From Kiritimatiellota bacterium B12222 (GTDB taxonomy: Bacteria > Verrucomicrobiota > Kiritimatiellia > SS1-B-03-39 > UBA6053): DNA of 64,000 nt. The stretch is from positions 3,720,001 to 3,784,000 of the forward strand of contig CP120722.1 in assembly GCA_029719485.1 (NCBI GenBank), in the 5' to 3' direction. The notes under the pieces were generated by a model. It saw nothing but the letters and a program-made list of their open reading frames with translations, had not been told where the DNA came from and ran no database searches. The translations under genes were made by a program, and so were the position numbers. Below are positions 27,197 to 36,699 of the stretch, one piece after another (the stretch's first letter is position 1; each line of letters starts with the position of its first letter).

Positions 27197-27403
27197 CACC
27201 GACATTCTGGTCTGTGACCGAGGACGGTTCAACCGCACTCGCAAAAAAAGCACAATCCCGCAAAAGCAAAACAAGTCCCCAGCGCCCCACCAGCCTCAGC
27301 TAGCTTCCTGAGCCTCCCCAGCCCCCCCTGCCTCACCAAGTCACCAAGCTTCCCCTCCCCAGCCTCCCGATCATCCCTCACCAACCAAAGAGGCTCCAGC
27401 AAA
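27197..27403. other. Pyrimidine-rich spacer after trmD
   Basis: Low-complexity C-rich sequence (CCCCAGC, CCTCACC and CCAAGC repeats) with no gene. A plus-strand frame (26853-27311) is a shadow of trmD that runs into it. Confidence 0.6.
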
Positions 27404-27437
27404 AAATAAAGCGCGTCTTTTATGACGCGCTTTATTT
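27404..27437. terminator. Strong bidirectional terminator between trmD and the ABC operon
   Basis: AAATAAAGCGCGTC (27404-27417) and GACGCGCTTTATTT (27424-27437) form a perfect 14-bp stem with a 6-base loop. The arm ends are A-rich on one side and T-rich on the other, so it can work for trmD and for the minus-strand permease gene. Confidence 0.85.
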
Positions 27438-27441
27438 ATAT

Positions 27442-27512
27442 CACCACCTTTATGAGGTGGTTTGCAAGGGCGGCGTTGCCGCCCTCGATCAACAGACAGG
27501 AAGTCTGTGTTG
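27442..27512. repeat. Cluster of three short hairpins
   Basis: Three more perfect or near-perfect hairpins follow the terminator in a row: ACCACCT/AGGTGGT (27442-27462), GGGCGGCG/CGCC (about 27468-27484) and AACAGAC/GTCTGT (27490-27510). They lie directly at the 3' end of the minus-strand ABC permease gene. Confidence 0.6.
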
Positions 27513-27515
27513 CTC

Positions 27516-28346
27516 TTATCCTTTTACCGCACCAGCAGCCAAGCCTTTCACGAACAGGCGCATGGTGAACAAGAAAATCAGGACCATCGGAATACTGGCA
27601 ATGGTGAAACCGGACATCAAAGCGCCCCAATCTTTCACATATTCACCATCCATCCGCACCAATCCTACCGCAAGCGTAAGCATGCTATCGTCACGCATCA
27701 CGATCAAAGGCAGAATATAGTCATTCCACAGACCAATGAACTGCAGAATACCCAAGGTAGAGAGTACAGATCCGGACATCGGCAACACAATGTGATAGAC
27801 CTGCTTGATCGGAGTTGCGCCATCCACTTCCGCCGCATCAAAGAGATCTTGAGGAATATCTTCAATGAAGTTACGCAGAATGAAAATCTGTACCACTTGA
27901 CCACCAGTCACGTACACCACCATCAGTGCGTAAAAGGTGTTGAGGAGAGACAAACTTTTCAACAGCATGAACAAAGGCACCAAGTTGGCAACACCGGGCA
28001 TCAGCATCAATACCAGAAAGAAGTACCACAGGAATTTATGTCCCGGCATACGATAACGGGCAAAGAAGAAAGCCGCATTGAGTGACAACACAAAGGTGAG
28101 AACCACCGAGGTTACACAAACAAATACCGTGTTAAACACATAGGCCCGCATCATTCCCCATGCATGCGCATAATTTTCCCAATGAAAGGGAAAGGTCAGC
28201 CGGAAAGGATGGGCCACAAATTGGGCTCCATCTTTTCCACTGATGATAATCATGATGTACAAAGGCAAAAATGCCATGGCCAAAATGAAAACGATGAAGA
28301 GGTGTTTCCAAACCTCTGCTAAAATTTCTTTACGACGCATACTCAT
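27516..28346 (-). CDS. Sugar ABC transporter permease, MalG type
   Basis: 276-residue inner-membrane permease with about six transmembrane helices. The cytoplasmic EAA-like loop, which contacts the ATPase, is FDAAEVDGATPIKQVYHIVLPMSG. The pattern fits the carbohydrate uptake (MalG/UgpE) group. It is the last gene of a four-gene operon and overlaps the other permease by 4 bases (ATGA). No ATPase gene is in the operon, so a shared ATPase such as an MsmK-type protein from elsewhere is expected. Confidence 0.9.
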   Translation of the reverse strand: MSMRRKEILAEVWKHLFIVFILAMAFLPLYIMIIISGKDGAQFVAHPFRLTFPFHWENYAHAWGMMRAYVFNTVFVCVTSVVLTFVLSLNAAFFFARYRMPGHKFLWYFFLVLMLMPGVANLVPLFMLLKSLSLLNTFYALMVVYVTGGQVVQIFILRNFIEDIPQDLFDAAEVDGATPIKQVYHIVLPMSGSVLSTLGILQFIGLWNDYILPLIVMRDDSMLTLAVGLVRMDGEYVKDWGALMSGFTIASIPMVLIFLFTMRLFVKGLAAGAVKG

Positions 28347-29821
28347 TTTTCCACCCTCACAAAACGGTTATTAATCTCGGTCAGCACCAAGATAAGGAAG
28401 AACAGTACCAATCCAATGGAACAGGCGTATCCTGCATATCCTTCCACAAATGCACTCCGGAACATTAACAGTCCAGGTACCATCATTTTTCCATTCGGCC
28501 CTCCACTGTCTCCAAAGAGAATCAGAATCATGCCGTACATTTGAAGCGTACCAATAATCATCAACACCAAGTTAATACGAACCTGAGTGAGGATCAATGG
28601 AAGTTCAATATTAAGGAATTTACCAAAAGCGCCTACCCCATCGAGGTCTGCGGCTTCATAAATGGCTTGGTCAATACTCTGTAGACCGGCCAAGTAAATC
28701 AATACACCCACCACACCCACCCAAGGGAATCCCCAGATGATAAAGGCAGGTAAAACTAAATCAGGTGAACCCAGCCACGCGGGAGCCGCCACAGAAGCGG
28801 CTTCCATCACCTGACTCACGGTCATGGTTGACGCTTCCTTAAGGCCGATAAACACACCCTTTTCACCCCAGAAATCAATGAGGTAAATTACGTGCATGAT
28901 ACCCGTTTTGCGGAGAACCAGATTAAACAAACCACCTGATTCAAAGAAGAATTTCCACAACAGCAAGTAAACCATACCCGGAATAATCATGGGAACCACA
29001 AAAAGTACACGGTACCAGTAGTTGGCTTTTTCACTTTTCAGACGATTCACCACCACTGCAGTCGTAATTGAGGGAAGCATTTTCACCAAGTTGGCCAATA
29101 CCAATACCATGATCACACTAAAGCCACTCCACAGTGCGACTTCACCGCCGGCATGTAAGGCCAGAGACCATACAAAGATCCCCACACCCGCCAATGATTG
29201 AAAAATCCGCATACCTTCTAATTTATAGACACGCTTTTCAGGTTTATCCCTGAGCGTCCACAGCATGATTCCGGCAATCAATACGTCAAGTGACCATGCA
29301 AAGTTAGGATGGAGTCCCATGTGCCCCAATACACTTCCTGAACCGAGCAAAAAGAGCGCCAGGGTTACAGGTCCACGCACTTCACTGTCGACATCCATAA
29401 GCCAGCGAATCAGCAACCAAACCCCCACCCAAACAATGGCAGGAACCACGGCATCCATATAATTCAGAGATTCAATTGGACGAATCCGTAAAAGGATGAT
29501 CAGATTCAAAAGTGGCATGCCTAAACCACAGACCATTTTCATCACACTCGAAAAGGTGTTCCCTTTCTGAGAGTGATAAATCATGATCATGGTCACGATC
29601 AGGGTCGCGATCCAATAGCTGGGAGTACCCAGAGACTTCTGGAAGTTAGCAGACCCTATGAAAATTTTAATACTGTTCCCGTTCCAACGGAATGCACTAT
29701 GATAAATTGCAGAGCCCGCAGGAAAATAGGAAAATGTGGCCACCAGCAATGCACTGGGTAATACAAATAAGTAAAGGGGCCAGTACGTAACGACTTGTTT
29801 TAGGGATATATCTTTGGCCAT
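28343..29821 (-). CDS. Sugar ABC transporter permease, MalF type, with N-terminal membrane extension
   Basis: 492-residue permease, far longer than the usual ~300. The C-terminal ~280 residues are a standard MalF/UgpA permease with the EAA loop YEAADLDGVGAFGKFLNIELPLI. The N-terminal ~210 residues add several further hydrophobic helices (for example VTYWPLYLFVLPSALLVATF, then AVVPAIVWVGVWLLIRWLM and GPVTLALFLLGSGSVLGHMG) of unknown role. MalF of Escherichia coli also has an extra N-terminal part, but with a periplasmic domain, not this layout. It lies two bases after the binding-protein gene and overlaps the second permease. Confidence 0.87.
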   Translation of the reverse strand: MAKDISLKQVVTYWPLYLFVLPSALLVATFSYFPAGSAIYHSAFRWNGNSIKIFIGSANFQKSLGTPSYWIATLIVTMIMIYHSQKGNTFSSVMKMVCGLGMPLLNLIILLRIRPIESLNYMDAVVPAIVWVGVWLLIRWLMDVDSEVRGPVTLALFLLGSGSVLGHMGLHPNFAWSLDVLIAGIMLWTLRDKPEKRVYKLEGMRIFQSLAGVGIFVWSLALHAGGEVALWSGFSVIMVLVLANLVKMLPSITTAVVVNRLKSEKANYWYRVLFVVPMIIPGMVYLLLWKFFFESGGLFNLVLRKTGIMHVIYLIDFWGEKGVFIGLKEASTMTVSQVMEAASVAAPAWLGSPDLVLPAFIIWGFPWVGVVGVLIYLAGLQSIDQAIYEAADLDGVGAFGKFLNIELPLILTQVRINLVLMIIGTLQMYGMILILFGDSGGPNGKMMVPGLLMFRSAFVEGYAGYACSIGLVLFFLILVLTEINNRFVRVEK

Positions 29822-29823
29822 AA

Positions 29824-31611
29824 TTATTGACTCATTTCACGCTCTAAGGCTTTGAAGAAGTTTTGGTTAAATTCTTGGATTTTTTCGTCATCAGGAATTT
29901 GCTCAAGGGTAATTTCCATCTTACGATCCAAGGTTTTTTGCGAGGTTTGAAATTGCATCAAGGGTTGCAAGGAACGCTGTAGCTGAATCTCTGCCGCCGT
30001 GCGCGCTGCGGGATCTTGATCTCCAAACACAACATTCGCCAAGTAAGCCGTTCGACGTGCCTGACGGTTAGGAATGGATTCCGTACTGCCTTGATACATA
30101 CGTTTGTAGTCCGTAGCCGCCTCAGGTGGCAACTTGTTCCAAAGGTCATTGGCATAGGTTTCGAAGGTACTGTCACCCGAAATCAAAGGCCAATACACTT
30201 GATCTTCCAAAAGCGTCACTTTGCCCCCCGTCATGACGGCAAAACTAGCGTCTCCACTATACCCCACGGAATTGGGCTCAAAGTTTTTAAGGAAACCACT
30301 AGGTACAGACCCATGAACCACCGGGATCCATTTCGCAATTTCATTTAATTCAGTGTTATGTTGTGGGGTGGTTGAAAATTGCAAAAATTCAACACAAAGA
30401 TCAAAATTACGGGTGAAACGCGTAATACCGAAACCAAATCCAGTACCCGCAGCCGCCTCAGAACGACGTCCATCTGCAAAAGCACCATATTTGGGATGTG
30501 TTTTAGAAATAGGAGGCAAATCAAAAATTCCCACCTCAAAACGACTCTCTTCCGGTTGGTCCTGAATTTTTTTCAAATAACTCATGGCATCCCAACTTCC
30601 GGAAGTAATCATGCCGGCTTCACCTTGTACAAAAGCAAAACCGGAATCTTCACGTCCCATGGACATGAAACCACGCGGGAAGAAATCAGCGAGCTCCTGA
30701 ACCACATCGATGGATGCGGCATATTGCTCGTTCCAAGGAGTTAAATCTCCTCTCAGCATCGCCATTAATTTTTCACTACCATCAGCGACACCGTTGTAAT
30801 CCATATCGTATTCACGAGCCAGGTCACTGGTGATTTCACCCAAATAAAGGTAGCGGAAAACGCGGGCTTGATATTTCGAAGATGCAATGGGTAATAAGGT
30901 AATGTTTTCTTTTTCACCATACGCCACGATTTGATTTGAAAAATCAATCAGCTCTTCAAAACTCGAAGGCGCACGGTCATGCCCCAATACTTTCTTGAAA
31001 AGATTCTTATTGTAGTACATCCGTACCGTAAACGTACTGAATCCGACACCAAAGTATTCTTGAAAATCAGGTCTGAATTGCCCACGCAATCCATCTCGAA
31101 AAGTATCCATCCATGGTTTGTCCACGAGTATGTCAAGATATTCACTCTCCGCCTCTTCAGCCTCCGTCAACGATTCTTTTTGACTGAGCTCTACGATACG
31201 CTCCGCAATAAACGGATTCGGCTTTTGAATCTCATTCGACAAGGGGTAAAAGTACCGCCCGAGATATTCCATGGGAAAGAAACCGATTTGAATCATATCC
31301 GGGGCCGTCCCCCCAATGAGCTGGGTGGTGACATATTGATTGTAGGCCCGTTCCGGAATCGGAATTTGCACAACTTCAACCGCCTGACCTTGTTCGGCTT
31401 TATAAATTTCAAACTTATCAATCATGGCTTGAAGACCATCTCTGACCCCAAGCTCAAGTTGCCAGTGAACGATCCGAATCACATCGGCGCGCTCTTCCTG
31501 ACGTTTGGCCTTCACGACATTCCAAATAGCACCTACATAACAAACCAATAGGACCGCCAGCCCTAATAAGTTAATGTATTTAGAATTTCCTTCGTTGTCT
31601 GACTTTGCCAT
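29824..31611 (-). CDS. Membrane-anchored ABC transporter solute-binding protein
   Basis: 595-residue extracellular solute-binding protein of the sugar-binding family 1 type. An N-terminal hydrophobic helix (YINLLGLAVLLVCYVGAIWNV) with no lipobox or clear cleavage site suggests an uncleaved anchor. The binding fold then starts at VIRIVHWQLELGVRDGLQAM, with GGTAPDMIQIGFF, and includes FAFVQGEAGMITSGSWDAM. The length is greater than the usual ~420 because of insertions and a C-terminal helical tail. The operon order is TPR protein, binding protein, permease, permease. The sugar is not known. Confidence 0.87.
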   Translation of the reverse strand: MAKSDNEGNSKYINLLGLAVLLVCYVGAIWNVVKAKRQEERADVIRIVHWQLELGVRDGLQAMIDKFEIYKAEQGQAVEVVQIPIPERAYNQYVTTQLIGGTAPDMIQIGFFPMEYLGRYFYPLSNEIQKPNPFIAERIVELSQKESLTEAEEAESEYLDILVDKPWMDTFRDGLRGQFRPDFQEYFGVGFSTFTVRMYYNKNLFKKVLGHDRAPSSFEELIDFSNQIVAYGEKENITLLPIASSKYQARVFRYLYLGEITSDLAREYDMDYNGVADGSEKLMAMLRGDLTPWNEQYAASIDVVQELADFFPRGFMSMGREDSGFAFVQGEAGMITSGSWDAMSYLKKIQDQPEESRFEVGIFDLPPISKTHPKYGAFADGRRSEAAAGTGFGFGITRFTRNFDLCVEFLQFSTTPQHNTELNEIAKWIPVVHGSVPSGFLKNFEPNSVGYSGDASFAVMTGGKVTLLEDQVYWPLISGDSTFETYANDLWNKLPPEAATDYKRMYQGSTESIPNRQARRTAYLANVVFGDQDPAARTAAEIQLQRSLQPLMQFQTSQKTLDRKMEITLEQIPDDEKIQEFNQNFFKALEREMSQ

Positions 31612-32552
31612 TAGTCATCCTCCCCTGATTCGATTGTAAATAATTCTGTTAAAATTTCCGGTGTCACCCCAGGTAACCGTAAAGCTTCCACTTCTGACCG
31701 GGTCATCGCTTTAAATTCGATGGCTTTTTCTAATGCGTAATACGAAATATTACTATTGGGATAGTCTTCAACAATTCGTCGATAATAAACACCAGCTTTT
31801 TCCGGCTGATTCAACTCCAATTCGTAAATTTTGGCCATTTGATATAGCGCCGCATACTGGGAACCGTAACTGGTTGTCTCCGCATTACCCAAGGTGGTGA
31901 AAATTTCCGATTGCGCCAACGATTGCTCAAAATCATCGGCCCAAAAGTAAATCCCCCCCAAAAGGGAACTGATCAGTGGAATCAAATAGGGTCGCGCCTG
32001 CGTGGGTTCAATTGATAAATTTTCTATCAGTGAAACCGCTTCATCCGCAACCGCCACCGATTCTTCAGAACCATACGGGCCCATCGTCAAAATTACTTTG
32101 CGGATCAAGGCGTCCTGACCAATGACGCTATTGGCACATTCCGCAATTAATGCATCCAGAAGCTCGAGGGCCTCTTCATCTTCACCTTGACTGAGATGAA
32201 GATCTGCCAGAAAACTAAAGATCAACTGACGCATTTCCGTCGGAGGATCCTGTTCGAGCACTTGCGTGTACAATTTCTTTGCGGTCTCTAAGTCTTGACC
32301 TTGCTCCTTGTACTGATTGACCATCGCCAGCCCCACTTTTGCCTCTAAAAGGTATTGTGGATCGGTGTCTAAAGCCAAGGCTTGCTTGAAATAAATCTCG
32401 GCAGTTTCCATAGACAAGAATTGGTATTCCTGCCAGGCGTTCACCAGTACTTCTGGCTTCTCTGCACGTAGGGGCTGTAAGCACATTACAGCTCCGATTA
32501 GAATCATCCACACGTAGTGACCTGAATATTTGGGTAAAAGCTTTTGTCTCAT
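31611..32552 (-). CDS. Exported TPR-repeat protein
   Basis: 313-residue protein with a signal peptide (about residues 1-30, ending LQPLRAE). Several TPR-type helix pairs follow: AEIYFKQALALDTDP, AKKLYTQVLEQDPP, EEALELLDALIAECA and AGVYYRRIVEDYPNS. It is the first gene of the ABC operon and overlaps the binding-protein gene by one base. A TPR protein so tightly linked to a sugar importer may help assemble or tether the uptake complex, which is inference only. Confidence 0.82.
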   Translation of the reverse strand: MRQKLLPKYSGHYVWMILIGAVMCLQPLRAEKPEVLVNAWQEYQFLSMETAEIYFKQALALDTDPQYLLEAKVGLAMVNQYKEQGQDLETAKKLYTQVLEQDPPTEMRQLIFSFLADLHLSQGEDEEALELLDALIAECANSVIGQDALIRKVILTMGPYGSEESVAVADEAVSLIENLSIEPTQARPYLIPLISSLLGGIYFWADDFEQSLAQSEIFTTLGNAETTSYGSQYAALYQMAKIYELELNQPEKAGVYYRRIVEDYPNSNISYYALEKAIEFKAMTRSEVEALRLPGVTPEILTELFTIESGEDD

Positions 32553-32887
32553 AGGTGGTCAAATAACTAAACCCACCCCCCTAAGTAAAGCTCCAAGGAA
32601 ACAAAAGAATGCCCGATCAGCAATTTTTCACCTCAAAACAAGATTTCTCCTATTTATTCATATCCTTTGAATAGGAAATCCCCCTTTCTCTGCCCTGTTT
32701 TCAAAAGCCCCCTCCCCTCATGTTAAGAAAATAAACCGCAACATCTCCCCCATAGCCTGCGGAGCGACGCATTCCCTCAACCTGATCTCTTCAAAAGCCT
32801 TCCCGACTCCCATGGTTCCTCAGTTCCCACCAAGGAATACGTATAACCTTCGCTGCGGATCCTCAGGGAGGACCTGAAGCCCTGGAC
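32553..32887. other. Intergenic region upstream of the ABC operon
   Basis: No gene seen. It should contain the ABC-operon promoter (minus strand) but no clear promoter pair was found. A stem-loop (CCTCAGG / CCTGAAG on plus, 32862-32880) with one G-U pair sits just after the holB-like gene stop on the minus strand and could act as a weak terminator. Confidence 0.45.
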
Positions 32888-33811
32888 TTAAAAAACGTAT
32901 TCTTCTAAGACCACTTGCACCGGCAAATTTCCGGTCATACGCCGGGACGCGGTCCGAATGTTGGAAATGATTTTCTCAATGGCGTGCATCGGCAACTTTT
33001 CCGCCTGTTGCTGTAATACCGCCCGTTCACTCTCGTAACGCAATTGCGCAGGTTCAGGCACCTGTTTACAAACCATCACATCCCGATACCACTCTTCAAC
33101 GGCAACCATGACCGCGCGTTGCATTTTACGTCGCGCATCACTCATCCGCGCCTTTTCGACATCTTCATCAGGCTCTTCTTCGCTAGCTTCCGCATCCTCT
33201 AAGTCCAATTGATAACGCGCCGCGACTTCAAAGAAATCGCGAAACTGAGCGGCCCGCTCTAAACGCGCACGCAAATTCCGGGGAGGCCCCACACAAAGCA
33301 ATTCCACCAGACCACGCCGCCAAGGCGCATCCTCCGCCAAGGCGCGGGGCAAATGAACCGTCTGACAGCGCGAACGCAAGGTATCCAAGAGTTGTTCGGG
33401 TGAGTCACTCACCAATAAAATCAAGGTCTTGGGCGGAGGCTCCTCCAAACTTTTCAATAATTTGTTTCCAGAACTGGGATTCAAGCGTTCCGCCGACAAA
33501 AAGACCACCAACTTCCACCCCCCCTCAAAACTTTTCTCGTGAATACGTTTCAAGGTGAGTTGCACATCTTCGACTTTGATTTGCCGCAATTTTCCGCGGG
33601 GCTCCACCCAATGAACATCCGGATGCAACCGGGCATCCACCCGATGCTTCATTTTAACCCGCTCTTCCTCGGGTTTCCCCTCCGAAAGCAACATCGCCGC
33701 CAATTCTGCCGAAAAAGCCTTCCCTTCCGCCAAAGGATCCCCAATACACAAATAGGCATGTCCCAATAAATTTTCGCGGTACAGACGTTGAAATTCGGTG
33801 AGTACACTCAC
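32888..33811 (-). CDS. holB: DNA polymerase III delta-prime subunit (HolB-like)
   Basis: 307-residue AAA+ clamp-loader-type protein. The Walker A site is degenerate (IGDPLAEGKAFSAELA, no GKT), as in delta-prime. The conserved SRC motif is present in LLDTLRSRCQTVHLP, and the sensor region is LNPSSGNKLLKSLEEPPPKT. The acidic insertion DLEDAEASEEEPDEDVEKAR is unusual. It follows tmk with a 4-base overlap, the classical tmk-holB pair. Divergence is high, so the assignment rests on order and motifs together. Confidence 0.85.
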   Translation of the reverse strand: MSVLTEFQRLYRENLLGHAYLCIGDPLAEGKAFSAELAAMLLSEGKPEEERVKMKHRVDARLHPDVHWVEPRGKLRQIKVEDVQLTLKRIHEKSFEGGWKLVVFLSAERLNPSSGNKLLKSLEEPPPKTLILLVSDSPEQLLDTLRSRCQTVHLPRALAEDAPWRRGLVELLCVGPPRNLRARLERAAQFRDFFEVAARYQLDLEDAEASEEEPDEDVEKARMSDARRKMQRAVMVAVEEWYRDVMVCKQVPEPAQLRYESERAVLQQQAEKLPMHAIEKIISNIRTASRRMTGNLPVQVVLEEYVF

Positions 33812-34464
33812 AAGCTTACTCCTAAGGTGTGCTGAAGATGATCCCGTACCGCTTGTTCTACTTCGGCAATGGACAATTCCGCATCCACGCGAACCATGCG
33901 TTCAGGAAATCGCTGATAAAGCTTTTCATAAGTATCCACGACCCGCTGATGAAAACTCAAGGCTTCGGATTCAAATCGATCAGGCGCTACCCCACGTTCC
34001 GCCACCCGCGCACTCGAAACCGTCACCGGCAAATCAAACCACAAGGTGCAATCCGGCCAACACCCATCCAAGGCCACTTCATTTACCGCCAATACCTTTT
34101 CCAAGCCCAACTCACGACCTCCCGCCTGATACGCCAGGGATGAATCCACAAAACGGTCACAAATAACCCACTGCCCTTGAGCCAATGCAGGGCGAATCAC
34201 ATTATGAACATGTTGCGCCCGACTGGCCGCAAACAACATCACTTCGGCAATCGGAGTAATCTCTTCCCCAGAGGCGTGGTGCTGCAATAAATCCCGAATC
34301 ATCTCCCCTGTGGGCGTTCCGCCTGGCTCACGTGTCATCACCACTGTAAGTCCTTGGGCTTCCAAGGCTGACTTTAATAATGAGGCCTGCGTACTTTTTC
34401 CGCAGCCTTCACATCCTTCTAAGCTGATAAATTTTCCTGGAGAGGGCGTTGTGGATTTCTTCAC
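33808..34464 (-). CDS. tmk: Thymidylate kinase
   Basis: 218-residue kinase that phosphorylates dTMP to dTDP. The P-loop is LEGCEGCGKSTQASLL (residues 15-30), the DR(F/Y) motif is in WVICDRFVDSSLAYQAGGR, and the substrate-binding REPGGTPTGEMIRDLL is present. It starts with GTG (ending at 34464), preceded by AGGAGGG 7 bases upstream. It overlaps the holB-like gene by 4 bases. Confidence 0.94.
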   Translation of the reverse strand: MKKSTTPSPGKFISLEGCEGCGKSTQASLLKSALEAQGLTVVMTREPGGTPTGEMIRDLLQHHASGEEITPIAEVMLFAASRAQHVHNVIRPALAQGQWVICDRFVDSSLAYQAGGRELGLEKVLAVNEVALDGCWPDCTLWFDLPVTVSSARVAERGVAPDRFESEALSFHQRVVDTYEKLYQRFPERMVRVDAELSIAEVEQAVRDHLQHTLGVSL

Positions 34465-34594
34465 CCTGTTACCCTCCTAAAATCGGACTACGTTCGTTTT
34501 TCATGCGCTCTCCCCTATGCATCCCATCTGGCTTAGGCAAGAACAGACCTAAATCAGCCTCTGCATTTTCTCCACCAGCCCCTCCCCGCGAAAC

Positions 34595-34631
34595 CAAAAA
34601 AGCCCCCTCATCCGGTAAGGACGAGAGGGCT
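34595..34631 (-). terminator. Terminator of the propionate operon
   Basis: AGCCC(C)CTC...ATCC (34601-34613) pairs with GGACGAG(A)GGGCT (34619-34631), followed on the minus strand by TTTTTTGG. It lies 17 bases beyond the stop of the beta subunit gene. Confidence 0.8.
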
Positions 34632-34648
34632 CTCAAGGGGAAGGAGGC

Positions 34649-35818
34649 TTAAAGCATGACCGACCAGAGCACACCCGCAGCAATTGCAGATCCAATCACT
34701 CCAGCCACGTTCGGCGCCATCGCATGCATCAACAGGAAGTTAGACGGATCTTCTTCCTGACCCACCGTATGTACCACCCGGGCACTATCCGGCACCGCAG
34801 ACACACCTGCCGCACCAATAAGGGGGTTGATTTTGTGATCCTTTTTCAGGAACACATTCATGAATTTAGCAAACAACACACCACAAGCCGTCGCCACGCA
34901 GAAGGACGCCGCACCTAAGGCAAAGATTTTAATGGATTGCGGGGTTAAAAAACCTACATTTTCCATTACCCCTTCTGCATTCGGCACCATCCGTACCGCC
35001 TGGGTACTGGCTCCCACCGACAATCCTAAGAGGATCGTCACGATGTCAATCATGGCATTCCGGGCCGTATTGGCCAAGCGTTCGGTCACACAACTCTCTT
35101 TCAGCAGGTTTCCGAAAAACAACATACCAATCAAGGCCATCGATCCGGGCGCAATAATTGCACAGATCAGAAATCCAATGATAGGAAAGATGATCTTTTC
35201 AGCTTTGGATACCACCCGAGGAGCAGCCATATGAATGACCCGTTCCTTTTTCGTGGTCAACAAACGCATAATCGGCGGTTGAATCACCGGAACCAAGGCC
35301 ATGTACGAATAGGCCGCAATCGCAATCGGTCCCAACAACTCAGGAGCCAATTTTGACGAAAGGAAAATCGCTGTAGGACCATCAGCCCCACCGATAATCC
35401 CAATCGCACCCGCTTGTTGGGCCGTAAATCCAAGGAGATGTGCACCAATCAAGGTGGCAAAAATACCAAACTGCGCCGCAGCCCCCAATAACACCAACTT
35501 AGGATTGGAGAGCATGGTGGAGAAATCCGTCATGGCGCCAATGCCGAGGAAAATCAAGGGAGGGAAGATCCCTGCTTTGACCCCATAGTAAATGAGATTG
35601 AGCACAGAACCATCATCGTAGACCCCAACGGTCATGGAAGGTAATGACGGAATATTTCCGACAATAATTCCAAATCCAATCGGCAATAACAACAAGGGCT
35701 CATAATCTTTGATAATCGCGAGACTCACAAACACAATGCCGATAAGAATCATGATCATGTTCGGCCAGGTCATCAAATTAAAACCTGTCGTGCTTAAAAA
35801 GTTAGTTAAAAAATCCAT
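34649..35818 (-). CDS. mmdB: Na+-translocating decarboxylase beta subunit
   Basis: 389-residue integral membrane subunit that couples decarboxylation of the carboxybiotin carrier to Na+ export (OadB/GcdB/MmdB family). About ten hydrophobic segments are seen. The signature blocks include [18 protein letters not shown] with conserved Asp, and a [11 protein letters not shown] block with Asp and Ser near the C-terminus. The gene is the last of the ten-gene propionate operon, 29 bases after the biotin carrier. GGAGAA precedes its ATG. The three subunit families (OadB, MmdB, GcdB) are not separated by sequence alone; the context makes methylmalonyl-CoA decarboxylase most likely. Confidence 0.92.
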   Translation of the reverse strand: MDFLTNFLSTTGFNLMTWPNMIMILIGIVFVSLAIIKDYEPLLLLPIGFGIIVGNIPSLPSMTVGVYDDGSVLNLIYYGVKAGIFPPLIFLGIGAMTDFSTMLSNPKLVLLGAAAQFGIFATLIGAHLLGFTAQQAGAIGIIGGADGPTAIFLSSKLAPELLGPIAIAAYSYMALVPVIQPPIMRLLTTKKERVIHMAAPRVVSKAEKIIFPIIGFLICAIIAPGSMALIGMLFFGNLLKESCVTERLANTARNAMIDIVTILLGLSVGASTQAVRMVPNAEGVMENVGFLTPQSIKIFALGAASFCVATACGVLFAKFMNVFLKKDHKINPLIGAAGVSAVPDSARVVHTVGQEEDPSNFLLMHAMAPNVAGVIGSAIAAGVLWSVML

Positions 35819-35847
35819 ATAATTTCTCCAGCGCCACGCAAGGTGGA

Positions 35848-36288
35848 CTATTCAACGATAACGAGATCCTGACCTTGTGCGACCGCGTCTCCGGGTTTCA
35901 CACAAAGTTGGGTCACTTTACCTGCACGGGTACTTTTGATCTGGTTTTCCATTTTCATGGCTTCCATGGTCAAGATGAGTTGCCCCACTTCCACGGCATC
36001 CCCTTCTTTCACGTCAATGGAAAGAATGGCGCCAGGAATAGGTGCTTTGATACCATTGCCACCCGCAGGTGCAGGTCCAGGTCCAGAGGCCACCCGGGAG
36101 GTGGATGCAGGAATTGGAGCAGGACGTTTCTTTATCACCGGTGCTTTGGCAGGAGTGGCGGAGATGATTTCATCTACGTTCACTTCCATGGTTTTCCCAT
36201 TCACCACCAAGGTGGCTGTTTTGAGGCTGAAGGTTTTCACCTCTACCTCGTATTTTTCTGTATCGATGTTTAATTTATAGGTTCTCAT
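35848..36288 (-). CDS. mmdC: Biotin carrier subunit of the Na+-translocating decarboxylase
   Basis: 146-residue carrier protein. The C-terminal ~70 residues form a biotinyl domain with [19 protein letters not shown] (biotinylated Lys112). A Pro/Ala-rich flexible linker ([18 protein letters not shown]) precedes it, as in MmdC and OadA. The N-terminal ~45 residues form a small beta region. It overlaps the OadG-like gene by 4 bases. The carboxyltransferase is a separate gene, so the carrier shuttles between that enzyme and MmdB. Confidence 0.9.
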   Translation of the reverse strand: MRTYKLNIDTEKYEVEVKTFSLKTATLVVNGKTMEVNVDEIISATPAKAPVIKKRPAPIPASTSRVASGPGPAPAGGNGIKAPIPGAILSIDVKEGDAVEVGQLILTMEAMKMENQIKSTRAGKVTQLCVKPGDAVAQGQDLVIVE

Positions 36289-36686
36289 GATTTAATTCTG
36301 CCTGGCAGGACCCGCATTTGACTGGAAAGGGCCCAAGGTGAAGGATGAAGGTCGAGGGTAACTTTTAGATTTGCGCCAGCAGCGCGTTCGGTTTCTGCAT
36401 GTAAAACAAAGGCAATCGCAGCCAAGGTTCCTTGATCCAAGGAATCCCCGTCCACCGCCATCGGCACCATTTCCACCGGAGCTGGCTTTTCTTTCTTTTC
36501 GAGCAGTTTCAGCGCCTTGGGAAGCAAGGCGATGCAGACCGAAATCGTAGCCAAGCCCCCGAACACGATAATCATGCCCGAGATGGCCAAGGACAAACCG
36601 TGGTCAGCATCGATTTTTTGTAAGGCCTGCTCACTTGCCATGCAGAATGCAGGCAGGAAGAGCAGGAAGCTAAGAAGTCGTTTCAT
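36285..36686 (-). CDS. mmdD: Na+-translocating decarboxylase OadG/MmdD-like subunit
   Basis: 133-residue small membrane subunit. A signal-like hydrophobic start (MKRLLSFLLFLPAFCMA) is followed by one transmembrane helix (AISGMIIVFGGLATISVCIA) and a charged linker (KLLEKKEKP). This is the OadG family plan, in which this subunit holds the complex together. The C-terminal part (about residues 80-133, with TLAAIAFVLHAETE) is longer than in most family members. The start used is the ATG ending at 36686, because the 5' part of the open frame lies inside the upstream gene. It begins 13 bases after that gene's stop. Confidence 0.83.
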   Translation of the reverse strand: MKRLLSFLLFLPAFCMASEQALQKIDADHGLSLAISGMIIVFGGLATISVCIALLPKALKLLEKKEKPAPVEMVPMAVDGDSLDQGTLAAIAFVLHAETERAAGANLKVTLDLHPSPWALSSQMRVLPGRIKS

Positions 36687-36699
36687 GTAATTTCCGAGG

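Noticed and set aside
27442..27512. CRISPR-like array
   Set aside because: The hairpins differ in sequence and there are no equal repeats or spacers.
32553..32887. Possible small RNA such as SRP or 6S RNA before the ABC operon
   Set aside because: I compared the minus strand with conserved SRP and 6S segments and found none. Only a weak stem-loop was left.
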